A stretch of 64,000 nucleotides of DNA. Source: Bacteroidales bacterium. Lineage in GTDB: Bacteria > Bacteroidota > Bacteroidia > Bacteroidales > F082. The translations under genes were made by a program, and so were the position numbers. Location of the stretch: contig JAFYJV010000018.1 in the NCBI GenBank assembly GCA_017537965.1, forward strand, positions 186,001 to 250,000, given 5' to 3'. The notes beneath the pieces were generated by a model that made no database searches, was not told the origin of the DNA, and was given only the letters and a program-made list of their open reading frames with translations. Positions 40,899-51,100 of this stretch are shown in pieces (within the stretch, counting starts at the first letter, position 1; each line of letters opens with the position of its first letter).

Positions 40899-42338
40899 TT
40901 AATATAAGCAGTTTTTAGGGGTACGCGGGAATGGAATGACGTCTCTGATGTTTGTCATTCCGGTGATGAAGAGCATGAGGCGTTCGAAGCCGAGGCCGTA
41001 GCCTGAATGCGGTACGGATCCGAAGCGACGGCTGTCGAGGTACCAGTTCATGGATTCCTCTGGTATGCCGACCTCGTGCATGCGGTCGAGGATCTTGTTG
41101 ATGTCGGTCTCGCGTTCGGAGCCTCCGATGATCTCGCCGATGCCAGGGAAGAGCACATCCATGGCTCGGACGGTTTTGCCGTCTTCGTTCTGTTTCATGT
41201 AGAAGGCTTTGATTTCCTTCGGGTAATCGGTCAGGATGACGGGCTTCTTGAAGTGTTTCTCCACGAGGTAACGTTCGTGCTCTGATTGGAGGTCCACACC
41301 CCAGCCGTCAACGGGATATTGGAACTTGCCTTTCTTGTTGTAGTTCGAGTTGCGCAGGATGTCGATGGCCTCGGTGTAGGTCACGCGGGCAAACTCATGC
41401 TCAAGCACGAAATGTAACTTGCTGATGAGCTCCATCGACTTGTCCTCTTCTTTCTTGCCTTTCTCTTCGTCTTGCAAGCGCTTGCTGAGGAACTGGAGGT
41501 CGTCCATGTTGTTGTCCAAGGCGTACTGGATCAAGTATTTGAGCATCTCCTCGGCGAGGTCCATGTTGTCGTTGATGTCGTAAAAGGCCATCTCGGGCTC
41601 AATCATCCAGAACTCGGCGAGGTGGCGTGTGGTGTTGGAGTTCTCGGCGCGGAAGGTCGGGCCGAAGGTGTAGATCTTGCCCAAAGCCGTGGCCGCCAAC
41701 TCGCCTTCAAGCTGTCCCGATACGGTGAGGTTGGTTGACTTGCCGAAGAAGTCCTGTTTGTAGTCGATGTTGCCCTGCTCGTCGCGAGGGATGTTGTTGA
41801 GATCCAAAGTGGTCACCTGGAACATCTCGCCGGCGCCTTCAGCATCGGAGGCGGTGATAAGTGGTGTGTGGATGTTGTAGAAACCTCTCTCAGTGAAGAA
41901 CTTGTGGATGCCGAACACCATGGCGTGGCGCAAACGCATGACGGCACCGAAGGTGTTGGTGCGGAAACGCAAGTGGGCGATGTCGCGCAGGAACTCCAAG
42001 GAGTGTTTCTTGGGTTGCAGCGGATATTCGTCGGGGTTGGCGGGGCCGAAAAGCCCGATCTCCTTCACGGAAAGCTCTACGGCCTGGCCGCTGCCCATCG
42101 AGGCAACGAGGACACCCTTGGCCCATAGGGAGGCGCCGGCGTGCATCAAGGCCAGCTTCTCTTCGGGGATGACATTCAGGTCAACGACGAGTTGGAGATT
42201 GTTGATGGTTGAACCGTCGTTCAAGGCGATAAAGGCTACGTTCTTGCTGCCGCGCTTGTTGCGCACCCAGCCCATTACAGTGATTTCTTCTTCTGAGGCC
42301 TGCATTTGCAAGGCTTGCTTGATTTCTACTCTTTTCAC
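40899..42338 (-). CDS. asnS: Asparaginyl-tRNA synthetase
   Basis: Class IIb synthetase, 479 residues from GTG 42338. The N-terminal OB-fold anticodon domain includes [25 protein letters not shown]. Class II motif 2 lies around [24 protein letters not shown], and motif 3 is [19 protein letters not shown] start is chosen because family members begin a few residues before VEIKQAL; the longer frame runs past the likely promoter. A near-consensus TTACTTTG lies at 42362-42369 on the minus strand. Confidence 0.94.
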   Translation of the reverse strand: MKRVEIKQALQMQASEEEITVMGWVRNKRGSKNVAFIALNDGSTINNLQLVVDLNVIPEEKLALMHAGASLWAKGVLVASMGSGQAVELSVKEIGLFGPANPDEYPLQPKKHSLEFLRDIAHLRFRTNTFGAVMRLRHAMVFGIHKFFTERGFYNIHTPLITASDAEGAGEMFQVTTLDLNNIPRDEQGNIDYKQDFFGKSTNLTVSGQLEGELAATALGKIYTFGPTFRAENSNTTRHLAEFWMIEPEMAFYDINDNMDLAEEMLKYLIQYALDNNMDDLQFLSKRLQDEEKGKKEEDKSMELISKLHFVLEHEFARVTYTEAIDILRNSNYNKKGKFQYPVDGWGVDLQSEHERYLVEKHFKKPVILTDYPKEIKAFYMKQNEDGKTVRAMDVLFPGIGEIIGGSERETDINKILDRMHEVGIPEESMNWYLDSRRFGSVPHSGYGLGFERLMLFITGMTNIRDVIPFPRTPKNCLY

Positions 42339-42404
42339 GGTATGAAGATTTTTATTTGCTGCAAAGTAACGAAAAAAAACGCAATCTTGGTTTGAAAAAT
42401 GCCG

Positions 42405-42412
42405 TATATTTG
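42405..42412 (+). promoter_or_regulatory. Promoter -7 element of the DAHP synthase gene
   Basis: TATATTTG ends 4 bases before ATG 42417 and 13 before ATG 42426, so the mRNA has almost no leader. Confidence 0.55.
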
Positions 42413-42425
42413 CATTATGATAACA

Positions 42426-43481
42426 ATGCATTCTTGGTTCGCCAATCCTCAAAACCTTCTTGTCATCGCTGGTCCCTGTAGCGTGGAAAGCGAAGACCAG
42501 ATCATGTCCACCGCACGTGCCCTAGTCCAAATTCCCGAGGTGAGTCTGCTCCGTGGCGGCATTTGGAAACCTCGTACGCGTCCTGATGCCTTTGAGGGCA
42601 GGGGAGAAGAAGGTCTCGCCTGGCTTCGCCAGGCGAAGCACGAGACGGGCCTGCCCACCGCCACCGAGGTGGCCACGCCCGCCCATGTGGAACTTGCCTT
42701 GAAATACGATGTCGATGTGTTGTGGTTGGGTGCGCGCACAGTGGTCAATCCCTTTTCGGTGCAGCAACTTGCTGACGCCCTGAAAGGCATCGACATCCCC
42801 GTGTTCATCAAAAATCCCGTCTCACCCGACCTGAACCTTTGGTTAGGTGCCTTCGAACGTTTCCAAAAAGCCGGTCTGACCAAGTTGGCTGCCATCCATC
42901 GCGGCTTCTCCTATTATAAAGAGTCGCCCTATCGCAACTTCCCGATGTGGGAGATCCCCATAGAATTGACACAACGGCTGAACGTGCCGCTCATTACCGA
43001 TGTCAGCCATATCTGCGGCAATCGCGACCTGTTGCAAGCTACAGCTCAAAAGGCACTGGACCTTGCTACCGACGGATTCATGATCGAGAGCCATATCCAC
43101 CCTGACGAGGCCCTTACCGATGCCAAACAACAAATCACGCCCGATGCCTTGAAGGAACTGCTTTCGAGTCTGACCTTCCGTGCCAAGAAGTCGGGTGACG
43201 TGGAGCGCGATCTTGCGGGACTTCGTGGGGAGATCGACGACATCGACGCGGAGCTGCTGCAGTTGTTGGCACGACGCATGGAGGTCAGCGCCCAGATAGG
43301 GGCTTACAAGAAACGCAACAATGTCACCGTGGTGCAAATGGACCGATGGAAAAAAATCCTCTCCGACCATCAGGCCACTGGAGAGGATCTTGGATTGTCG
43401 CCCGACTTGATTGCGGAAGTCTTCGAGGCGATCCACCAAGCCTCTATCCGCCGTCAATCGGAAATCATGGACGAGAATTAA
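42426..43481 (+). CDS. Bifunctional DAHP synthase / chorismate mutase
   Basis: Combines the first shikimate-pathway step (E4P + PEP to DAHP) with chorismate to prephenate conversion. It is 351 residues. The type I-beta DAHP synthase spans about 1-250, with [38 protein letters not shown] and [11 protein letters not shown]. An AroQ-type chorismate mutase of about 85 residues ends the chain ([30 protein letters not shown]). In such fusions the mutase often gives feedback control by prephenate. ATG 42417 is an alternative start if the mRNA is leaderless. Confidence 0.94.
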   Translation: MHSWFANPQNLLVIAGPCSVESEDQIMSTARALVQIPEVSLLRGGIWKPRTRPDAFEGRGEEGLAWLRQAKHETGLPTATEVATPAHVELALKYDVDVLWLGARTVVNPFSVQQLADALKGIDIPVFIKNPVSPDLNLWLGAFERFQKAGLTKLAAIHRGFSYYKESPYRNFPMWEIPIELTQRLNVPLITDVSHICGNRDLLQATAQKALDLATDGFMIESHIHPDEALTDAKQQITPDALKELLSSLTFRAKKSGDVERDLAGLRGEIDDIDAELLQLLARRMEVSAQIGAYKKRNNVTVVQMDRWKKILSDHQATGEDLGLSPDLIAEVFEAIHQASIRRQSEIMDEN

Positions 43482-43489
43482 AAGCAGTA

Positions 43490-43497
43490 TATCTTTG
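43490..43497 (+). promoter_or_regulatory. Promoter-like element without a downstream gene
   Basis: TATCTTTG, 9 bases after the DAHP synthase stop and pointing into a 133-base gap before the end of the opposing lipoprotein gene. A small open frame of about 57 codons (43537-43710) would partly run antisense to that gene. Confidence 0.35.
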
Positions 43498-43630
43498 TCC
43501 GATTGGTACGTTGAAATCGTGTGACAAAAATATACGATGTCTTTCAAAGTGGAAGTGAAAAACGTTTCCACTATTGCGAAAAAAATCAACAAATCGAATG
43601 TAATAATTTGGGAACCAACTTATTGCCTTG

Positions 43631-44083
43631 TCAGTTGTAGATATGCAACTCGTTTCCGTCGTAGCTGGTGTGGTATTGGATCAATGGATAAATCCCTTCG
43701 CCTTCGATGATGTCGCCGTTGAGGATGTTAAACTTGATATCGTTGCAGTTGTCAATAACAAAAGGGCTATCCACTATCAGACGAGTACAGTTCCCGTCAT
43801 TGTCACAACAAGCGTTGGGATTGTTGGGGGGAAGGCGGTCGTATGCCCTAAATTCATCTTGTGAATAGCGAAACACTATGATTCCGCGACTGGTGCTTTC
43901 TGGGTCGGAAGTAAGATACATCCAACCGCTTACCACATTGAGGTCCTGGTAGCGCAGTGAATTGGGATAGATGGTGAAGTTGATGATGCCAGACGGGTAG
44001 TTGGGATTCTCCATGGGATCCTTGCATCCGTGGGAGAGGATGGCAACGGCAAGGGTCAAAAACAGAAATAGCGTTTTTTTCAT
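43631..44083 (-). CDS. Rieske-like lipoprotein lacking cluster ligands
   Basis: 150 residues. The lipobox region AILSHGC puts the lipid cysteine at residue 20. The remainder follows the Rieske fold as seen in Bacteroidota lipoproteins: GIIVFRYSQDEFRAYDRLPP, then a Cys-bearing loop, then IIEGEGIYPLIQYHTSYDGNELHIYN. The CxH and CxxH cluster motifs are not present, so a [2Fe-2S] centre is unlikely. The fold assignment is from pattern only. Confidence 0.7.
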   Translation of the reverse strand: MKKTLFLFLTLAVAILSHGCKDPMENPNYPSGIINFTIYPNSLRYQDLNVVSGWMYLTSDPESTSRGIIVFRYSQDEFRAYDRLPPNNPNACCDNDGNCTRLIVDSPFVIDNCNDIKFNILNGDIIEGEGIYPLIQYHTSYDGNELHIYN

Positions 44084-44087
44084 GTCG

Positions 44088-44095
44088 CAAAGGTA
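44088..44095 (-). promoter_or_regulatory. Promoter -7 element of the Rieske-like lipoprotein gene
   Basis: TACCTTTG on the minus strand ends only 4 bases before the ATG, so the transcript would be leaderless or nearly so. Confidence 0.55.
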
Positions 44096-44320
44096 CTTGT
44101 TTTTTCGGAAAACGCCGCTGGAATCGCCAAAAAAATGCCTGAATACTATTAATTATAGGTGTGAACGGTTCCTTCGATTCCTTTTATTCCTTGGAATCCC
44201 TTTTTGTCAAGACGTTCTTAAAGTCTTAATTTTCATAGTGTTCAATAAATGTTAAAATTTTTATGAATAAAAAAATGGCAGGAAAAGCTGATTTTTCTTG
44301 TGGGCTTTGTAAAAAGTTTA

Positions 44321-44328
44321 TATTTTTG
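44321..44328 (+). promoter_or_regulatory. Promoter of the three-gene surface operon
   Basis: TATTTTTG with a CTTG at 44297-44300, 20 bases upstream, gives near-consensus -33/-7 spacing. It lies 47 bases before the receptor ATG. The rest of the 292-base gap (44084-44375) is AT-rich and holds no other recognisable element. Confidence 0.6.
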
Positions 44329-44375
44329 GAGTCTTTTTAATGCACTAAAAGCAGTATAACATAAAATTACAAGGT

Positions 44376-47300
44376 ATGTTTAGAAATTTACTAATGACCC
44401 TTGCGATTGTGTTGGCCACTTCCATGTTGGCCTTCGCGCAGACAGGGCGACTCAAAGGAAAGGTTACCGATGAAACGGGTGAGCCCGTATCGTTCGCAAA
44501 CATCGTCCTTGAAAAAGGAGGAACGTTGATCGGCGGTGCCACATCGGATTTCGATGGTAACTATGACATCAACCCGATTCCTCCGGGAACGTATGATTTG
44601 AAGGCGACCTTCGTTGGCTACAACAATTATGTCTTGAACGGCATCATTATTCCCGCCAACAAGATCACCGATTGGAACATTAAGATGACCAGTGGTGCCA
44701 TCAGCTTGACTGAGGTTACGGTTATCGATTACGAAGTGCCTCTGATCTCGAAGGATAACACCACTTCAGGTGCATCCATCACCGCAGAGGAAATTGCGAA
44801 GTTGCCTAACCGTTCGGCTTCCGGCGTTGCCTCCACTGTGGGTGGCGTCGTCTCTGTTGACGGTGAGGTCGGTAGTGTCCGTGGTTCTCGTGAGGATGCT
44901 GTCTATTACATCGATGGCGTGAAGGTCATCGGTAGTGCCAGCGTGCCACAGAGTGCTATCGACCAGGTGGACGTCATTTTGGGTGGTACTCCCGCCATGT
45001 ACGGTGACGCCATGGGCGGTATCATCAACTTGACCACCAAGGGCCCCAGCCGTACCTTCGGATTCGGTTTGGAACTTGAAGGCTCCGTGGAAGGTTATGG
45101 CCGCAACCGCTTGGGCTTCAACGTCCAGGGACCGCTCATCAAAGGTAAGAACTCGGAGACCGCTCTCCTCGGCTTCTTCCTTGCTGGTGACTTGAATTAC
45201 AACAAGGTGGGCGCCCTCTCGGCTACCGGCTTCTACACTGCCACCGATGAATGGCAGAGTTATATCGAGCAGAATCCGTTACGCCTTTCCGGTCTCGGCT
45301 CAGGTACCTATCAGAATGCTTCGTTTACCAAGAAAGACGATTTGGTTTACTCCAAGTTCTCCACCAACACGAGTAACTACTCCGTCAACCTCTCTGGCAA
45401 TATCAACGTTCGTACCACCGAAACCATCAACTTGACCTTTGGTGGATCGTTCTATCGCTACCAAGGCCACAGCTTCAGCTATAACCACTCGTTCTTCAAC
45501 ACTGACAAGAACGCCATCAACAAGTCTGGAACCACTCGTGGCTATGTCAAGTTCACACAACGTTTCCCCACAAATCCTGAAAGCACCTCGCTGATCCGTA
45601 ACTTCTACTACGGCATCCAAGCCGACTATACTAGAGCTACTGGCGAATGGGGCGATCCCGACCTTTGGGACAACCTCTTCGCATACGGCAACCTCGGTCA
45701 GTATATCACCTATAAGACCCCGACTTTCCAAATTGGAGATGTTGACTCGGTTTTGGTGAACGGTAATTATATGAACTTTACCAATATTCATGTGTTGAAC
45801 TCCTGGGACTATGACACCCTCGTTGAGTTCCACGCCTCTAAATTCAACCCCTTGCTGGCCCGTTATACGGAACGTTATTACGAGCTCTATGAAGGCTTTG
45901 GCGCTCAAGGCTATTTCGATAACTTCGACAACATGCAGTTGGGTAAGGCCCTGCTGAACGGTGATAATCCGGATTACATCTATCAGTTGTTTGCCGCTCC
46001 CGGTACCTTGATGTCAAGCTATGGCAAGAGCCTCAGCGATCAGTTGTCAGTCAACGTGAACGCCTCCATGACCATCGGAAAGGGCGAGAGCTCTCACGAA
46101 ATCAAACTCGGTTTCCAATATGAGCAACGCAACGATAGCTACATGAACTATAGCGCCAATTATTGGACCCTTATGCGTAACCTCGCCAATGCCCATATCT
46201 CTCAGCTCGATGTGGCTAACCCGTATGCAACCGTCAACGACGGCTATGTCGATACCGTTTGGTTCCATAGACTGTATGACGCCGATGCGCAGTATGTGTT
46301 CGACATCAATTTGCGTAAAGCCATGGGCCTTGATCTGAAGGGCACTGAATACATCCTTGTTGACTCTTATAACTTCAACGACAACTCCATCATGTATTAT
46401 GATGCTGATGGCAACTTGAAGAAAGGTCATGTCAACGGTGGCTTCGACATCAGCATGTTCGCTCCCGATGAACTCACCCGCGACGGTAACTTCTATGTTG
46501 ATTATTCTGGCTACACCTACGATGGCAAGAAACACTCTTGGGGCGAGCGTCCTACTTTGGAGGACTTCTTCACCGAGACTGCTACTGATGCCTTGGGCAG
46601 AACGTACTTCACCCGTCCTGTGGGTTCCAGCCAACCGATTTATATCGCTGGTTACATCCAAGATAAGTTCGCCTTCAAGGACCTGATCTTCCAGATCGGT
46701 CTTCGTGCTGACCGTTTCGATGCCAACCAGTATGTGCTGAAAGATCCGTTCATCCTCTATGATCACTATACCGTTGGTGACTTCAGAAGTGGATCTACGC
46801 CTCAGGTGTCCAACTTGAGTGGTGTTACCATCCCGAACAACATTGGCGACGACTACGCCATCTACGTCAATAAGATCACGGATATCACCGAGATCGTTGG
46901 TTACCGCAATGGTACCACTTGGTACAATGCCAACGGTGCTGAGATCTCCTCTCCGACTTCTCTCGACAAAGGTTCGGGTATCTCCCCGTGGATCGTCAAG
47001 GCTGACCAGTTGAGAGTTGACATGGCTTCCTTCGAGGACTACAAGCCTCAATGGAACTTCATGCCTCGTATCTCCTTCTCCTTCCCGATTTCCGACGAAG
47101 CCTTGTTCTTCGCCCACTATGACGTGCTGACCCAACGTCCGACCAGCTCCTACTTCATGAGCCCGTTGTATTACTACTACTTCAACGATGTGTCAGCCAC
47201 CCTGTCCAACCCCAACTTGAAACCGATGCAGACCATTGACTATGAACTCGGTTTCACCCAGAAGTTGACAAATACCTCTTCATTGACCATTACGGCTTAC

Positions 47301-48128
47301 TACAACGAAATCCGTAACATGATCCAGATGTACCGTCTCACAGGTGCCTATCCTAAGGATTATTCATCCTTCAGCAACCTCGACTTCGGTACTGTCAAGG
47401 GTCTTACCGCTGAGTACGACCTCCGTAGAACGAAGAACGTCCGTGTCCGTGCCAGCTACACGCTGCAATATGCTAACATGACAGGTGCTTCCACCACCAC
47501 CGCCGCCGCTTTGATCAACGCCGGTGTGCCGAACCTGAGATCCACCTTCCCGACTAGCGTTGACCGTCGTCACAACTTCAGCTTGAACCTCGACTATCGT
47601 TTCGGCTCTGGCAAGAAGTATGACGGCCCCGTCATCAACCGCGAAGGCAAGTCCCCGATCCAGATCCTGGCCAATGCAGGCGCTTCCATGACGCTGACTG
47701 GTGGTTCTGGTACGCCTTATACCGCTTCGCGTACGGTGACCTCTCCGCTCTCTGGCGGCAGCAACCTTCTCGCAGGTACCTACTTCGGTTCCAGAATGCC
47801 CGCTTCCTTCAAGATCGACCTCCGTGTTGACAAGGACTTCTACGTCACCTTGGGTGGCAAGAAGGAAGGCAAGCAAGGCCGCGAAGCTTTCTTCAATGTG
47901 TATGTCAACGTGACGAACCTCTTGAATGCTAAGAACATCCTCCAGGTGTATAATGCTACAGGCGACCCGGACGACGATGGTTACCTCACTTCTCCGAAGT
48001 ATCAGAACCAGATCCGTACCCAAATCGATCCCGAGGCTTTCATCCAGATGTATCAGATCTATGTGAACAGAGGCGGATTCTATTCCACTCCTCGTCAGAT
48101 TAAGATTGGCGCAAGCTTTAACTTCTAA
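44376..48128 (+). CDS. TonB-dependent receptor with carboxypeptidase-like N-terminal domain
   Basis: Outer-membrane receptor of 1250 residues. The signal peptide ends near SMLAFAQ (22). A CarboxypepD_reg-like domain spans about 25-110 (GRLKGKVTDETGEPVSFANI). The plug lies around 125-235 (DAVYYIDGVKV and DQVDVILGGTPAMYGDAMGGIINLTTKG), and the barrel ends in an aromatic strand (KIGASFNF). It is not paired with a SusD lipoprotein; a T9SS-sorted protein and a PorV-like barrel follow with gaps of 38 and 34 bases. The ligand is unknown. Confidence 0.93.
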   Translation: MFRNLLMTLAIVLATSMLAFAQTGRLKGKVTDETGEPVSFANIVLEKGGTLIGGATSDFDGNYDINPIPPGTYDLKATFVGYNNYVLNGIIIPANKITDWNIKMTSGAISLTEVTVIDYEVPLISKDNTTSGASITAEEIAKLPNRSASGVASTVGGVVSVDGEVGSVRGSREDAVYYIDGVKVIGSASVPQSAIDQVDVILGGTPAMYGDAMGGIINLTTKGPSRTFGFGLELEGSVEGYGRNRLGFNVQGPLIKGKNSETALLGFFLAGDLNYNKVGALSATGFYTATDEWQSYIEQNPLRLSGLGSGTYQNASFTKKDDLVYSKFSTNTSNYSVNLSGNINVRTTETINLTFGGSFYRYQGHSFSYNHSFFNTDKNAINKSGTTRGYVKFTQRFPTNPESTSLIRNFYYGIQADYTRATGEWGDPDLWDNLFAYGNLGQYITYKTPTFQIGDVDSVLVNGNYMNFTNIHVLNSWDYDTLVEFHASKFNPLLARYTERYYELYEGFGAQGYFDNFDNMQLGKALLNGDNPDYIYQLFAAPGTLMSSYGKSLSDQLSVNVNASMTIGKGESSHEIKLGFQYEQRNDSYMNYSANYWTLMRNLANAHISQLDVANPYATVNDGYVDTVWFHRLYDADAQYVFDINLRKAMGLDLKGTEYILVDSYNFNDNSIMYYDADGNLKKGHVNGGFDISMFAPDELTRDGNFYVDYSGYTYDGKKHSWGERPTLEDFFTETATDALGRTYFTRPVGSSQPIYIAGYIQDKFAFKDLIFQIGLRADRFDANQYVLKDPFILYDHYTVGDFRSGSTPQVSNLSGVTIPNNIGDDYAIYVNKITDITEIVGYRNGTTWYNANGAEISSPTSLDKGSGISPWIVKADQLRVDMASFEDYKPQWNFMPRISFSFPISDEALFFAHYDVLTQRPTSSYFMSPLYYYYFNDVSATLSNPNLKPMQTIDYELGFTQKLTNTSSLTITAYYNEIRNMIQMYRLTGAYPKDYSSFSNLDFGTVKGLTAEYDLRRTKNVRVRASYTLQYANMTGASTTTAAALINAGVPNLRSTFPTSVDRRHNFSLNLDYRFGSGKKYDGPVINREGKSPIQILANAGASMTLTGGSGTPYTASRTVTSPLSGGSNLLAGTYFGSRMPASFKIDLRVDKDFYVTLGGKKEGKQGREAFFNVYVNVTNLLNAKNILQVYNATGDPDDDGYLTSPKYQNQIRTQIDPEAFIQMYQIYVNRGGFYSTPRQIKIGASFNF

Positions 48129-48166
48129 TTCATGAGAGGTAATTTTAACGAATAATTACAGGTACT

Positions 48167-51100
48167 ATGAAAAATATATTACGTTTATTGTTTGTTACAC
48201 TCCTCATAGTGGGTGTCGCAAATCCTGGAATGGCTGAAATGTTTAAAGGTGACCGTGGCAACAAAGGCAACCGTAACCTGAAACAGACTACAGCTGGTTG
48301 TACCCCTTCATCCGCTTTTGAGTGGCTGAACATCAACAACGTCAGAACGCGTATCAATGCTGGTGGTGATATGTGGTGGGATCTCCCCGGAGGTACCGGA
48401 TCCAAGTATTACATCCCCGCAAACGGTTCTGCTACTTCTCTTTATGCCGGTTCACTTTGGATCGCTGGTACTGACATCAACAACCAGCTGAAGTGCGCTG
48501 CCGTGCGTTTCCGTCAAGATGGTAACGACTTCTGGACAGGTCCTCTGAACCTGGAAGGTGCTTCTATCGATGAAGTCACCTGTGCCCGTTGGGACCAAAT
48601 CTGGAAGATTACCCGCGCCGAAGTGGACGAGTTCCTCAACCACTGCGATCCTGTGTCGGGCGTTTTCAAAGATTCAGGCGACGGCTACACCATCCCGAAG
48701 TCCATTACCGACTGGCCAGCCCATCCCGATGTTGTCGGTGGCAATATCAGCGGCGTGAGCCATTATATCGCTCCTTTCTTTGATAGGGACGGTAACGGTG
48801 AGTATGATCCTCTCATGGGTGATTATCCTTACTATGACATCAACAACGAGCTCTGCCACACTAAGATCCCGACCATGGAAGAGGAATTCAATGGAACCGT
48901 TTGGGGCTCCATCCTCGCCGACCAAGTGCTGAAGGGCGACCAAACCCTTTGGTGGATCTTCAACGACAAGGGTAACTCCCACACCGAGTCCAATGGTTCG
49001 GCCATCGGCCTTGAGATCCGTGGACAAGCCTTCGCTTTCTCGACAAACGACGAAATCAACAACATGTCGTTCTGCTCCTACGAGATCATCAACCGTTCCA
49101 CTTACGAGCTCACCAATACCTTCTTCTGCCCTTGGACTGACGTGGACCTTGGTTATGCAAAAGACGACTTTGTGGGCTGCGACGTGCAGCGCGGTCTCGG
49201 CTTCGGCTATAACGGTGCTGCCATCGACGGTGGCGGTGAGCCTGAGGCATACGGCAACCAACCTCCTGCGGTCGGTGTTGACTTCTTCCAAGGCCCCTAC
49301 ATTGATGCCGACGGTATTGACAACCCCAAGTACAAGTATGTGATCTCTTCGAGCTATCAGATCAGTGAAAGTGGTGACTCCACACTTGTTTATGACACCA
49401 TCTCTCAGGAACAGATCTGCGACGCCTCCATCAACGGTGTGAACTTCGGCAACGGTATCGTCGACGACGAACGTTTCGGTATGCGCCGTTTCCTCTATCA
49501 CAACAACTCGAACGGTGCATTGGGTGACCCCGACAACGCTGCTGAGACCTACCTGCTGCTCCAATCCTATTGGAGAGACGGTAACAAGATGCAGTTCGGC
49601 GGTACCGGCTATCCTACTGGTGGCAACGCCGCTGTCGGTCCTGAGTGCGACTTCATGTTCCCTGGCGACACTGACCCGTGCAACTGGGGTACTCACGGCA
49701 TCCAGCCCAATGGTGGCTATAACGTCAATGGCAAGTACTGGACCGAAGAGAACGAAGGCAATCCTCCTGAGGACCGTCGTTTCATGCAGTCGGCAGGCCC
49801 CTTCACCTTGAAACCAGGTGCCGTCAACTACATCACCTTCGGTGTGCCGTGGGCTCGTGCCTCTTCAGGTGGCCCTTGGGCATCCGTTGAACTGCTGCGT
49901 GTCACTGACGACAAGTGCCAGGCTTTGTTCGACAACTGCTTCAAAGTCATCGACGGCCCCAACGCTCCTGACCTTACCATCCGTGAGCTCGACCAGAAGC
50001 TGATCATCTATCTCTCCAACAGCGCTGTTTCCAATAACTACCGCGAAGGCTATGTGGAAATCGATCCCAAGATTCCGGAGTTCGATCCTAGCGATGAGAC
50101 CAAGCCGGCTGATCGTATGTATCGCTTCGAAGGTTATAAGGTTTATCAGCTTGCCAGTGCTGAAGTCGGTGCCGATGAGCTTTCCGACAATAGCAAGGCC
50201 CGTCTGGTCTTCCAGGCTGATATCAAGAACAACGTCTCCACCCTTGTCAACTACGAATGGGATAACTACATCGGCGGCAACGTGCCTTCTTTGAAGGTCT
50301 CTGGTGCTGATGGCGGTATCACCCATAGCTTTGTCATCACTGAAGACAAGTTCTCCACTGGCGAGAGCACTGCACTGGTTAACTACAAGACCTATTATTA
50401 TATGGCAGTTGCTTACGCTTACAACAACTACCTGACCTATTCACAGGAGCCTGGCGTGATGGCCGGCCTCTATGGTCAGATGACTCCTTACCTCGAAGGT
50501 CGTAAGAACATCCAGTGCTATCCCGCAGTGCCTCACAAGATTGTCAATGGTACCGTCATGGTGGCCAACTATGGCGACAAACCTTCCATCACCCGTTTGG
50601 TTGGACAAGGTACTGGCGACAATGAAATCGAACTGACTCAAGAGTGCATCGACGAACTCTTCACCAAGAAGCTTGCCAATACTGTGGTTATCAAACAAGG
50701 AGGTCAAGAGGTTGACCATATTACCTACAGCACTCCTGTAGACGCCGATACCGTTGACAAGGTTGTTTTCGGTCACCCCGACTACCCGATCATCTATCAT
50801 CCGACCTATAAGGTTGGCTATGGCCCGCTGGATGTCAAGATCATTGACCCGTTGAATGTGAAGACCACTTCCTATGAACTTTGGTTCGATACCTTGATTG
50901 AGCACTACACCCACGGTGTCAGCTCCAACCAGTCAGTACAAGGCGACTCGGCACTCCGTTATGCTTCTCACTGGTATTTGAAAGATCTCGAGACGAACGA
51001 CACGATGCGTTGCGATACCCTTACCATCTATGCAGATGAGAAGATGTTCATCGATCGCGGTATCTCTGTCTCGATTTCTCAACCCTTCCAGATCGGTGCC

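Noticed and set aside
42339..42404. T-box or other riboswitch upstream of asnS (and likewise at trpS)
   Set aside because: Leaders are under 45 bases and contain no specifier or antiterminator structure.
44376..48128. SusC/SusD polysaccharide utilisation locus
   Set aside because: No SusD-like lipoprotein, glycoside hydrolase or hybrid regulator lies nearby.
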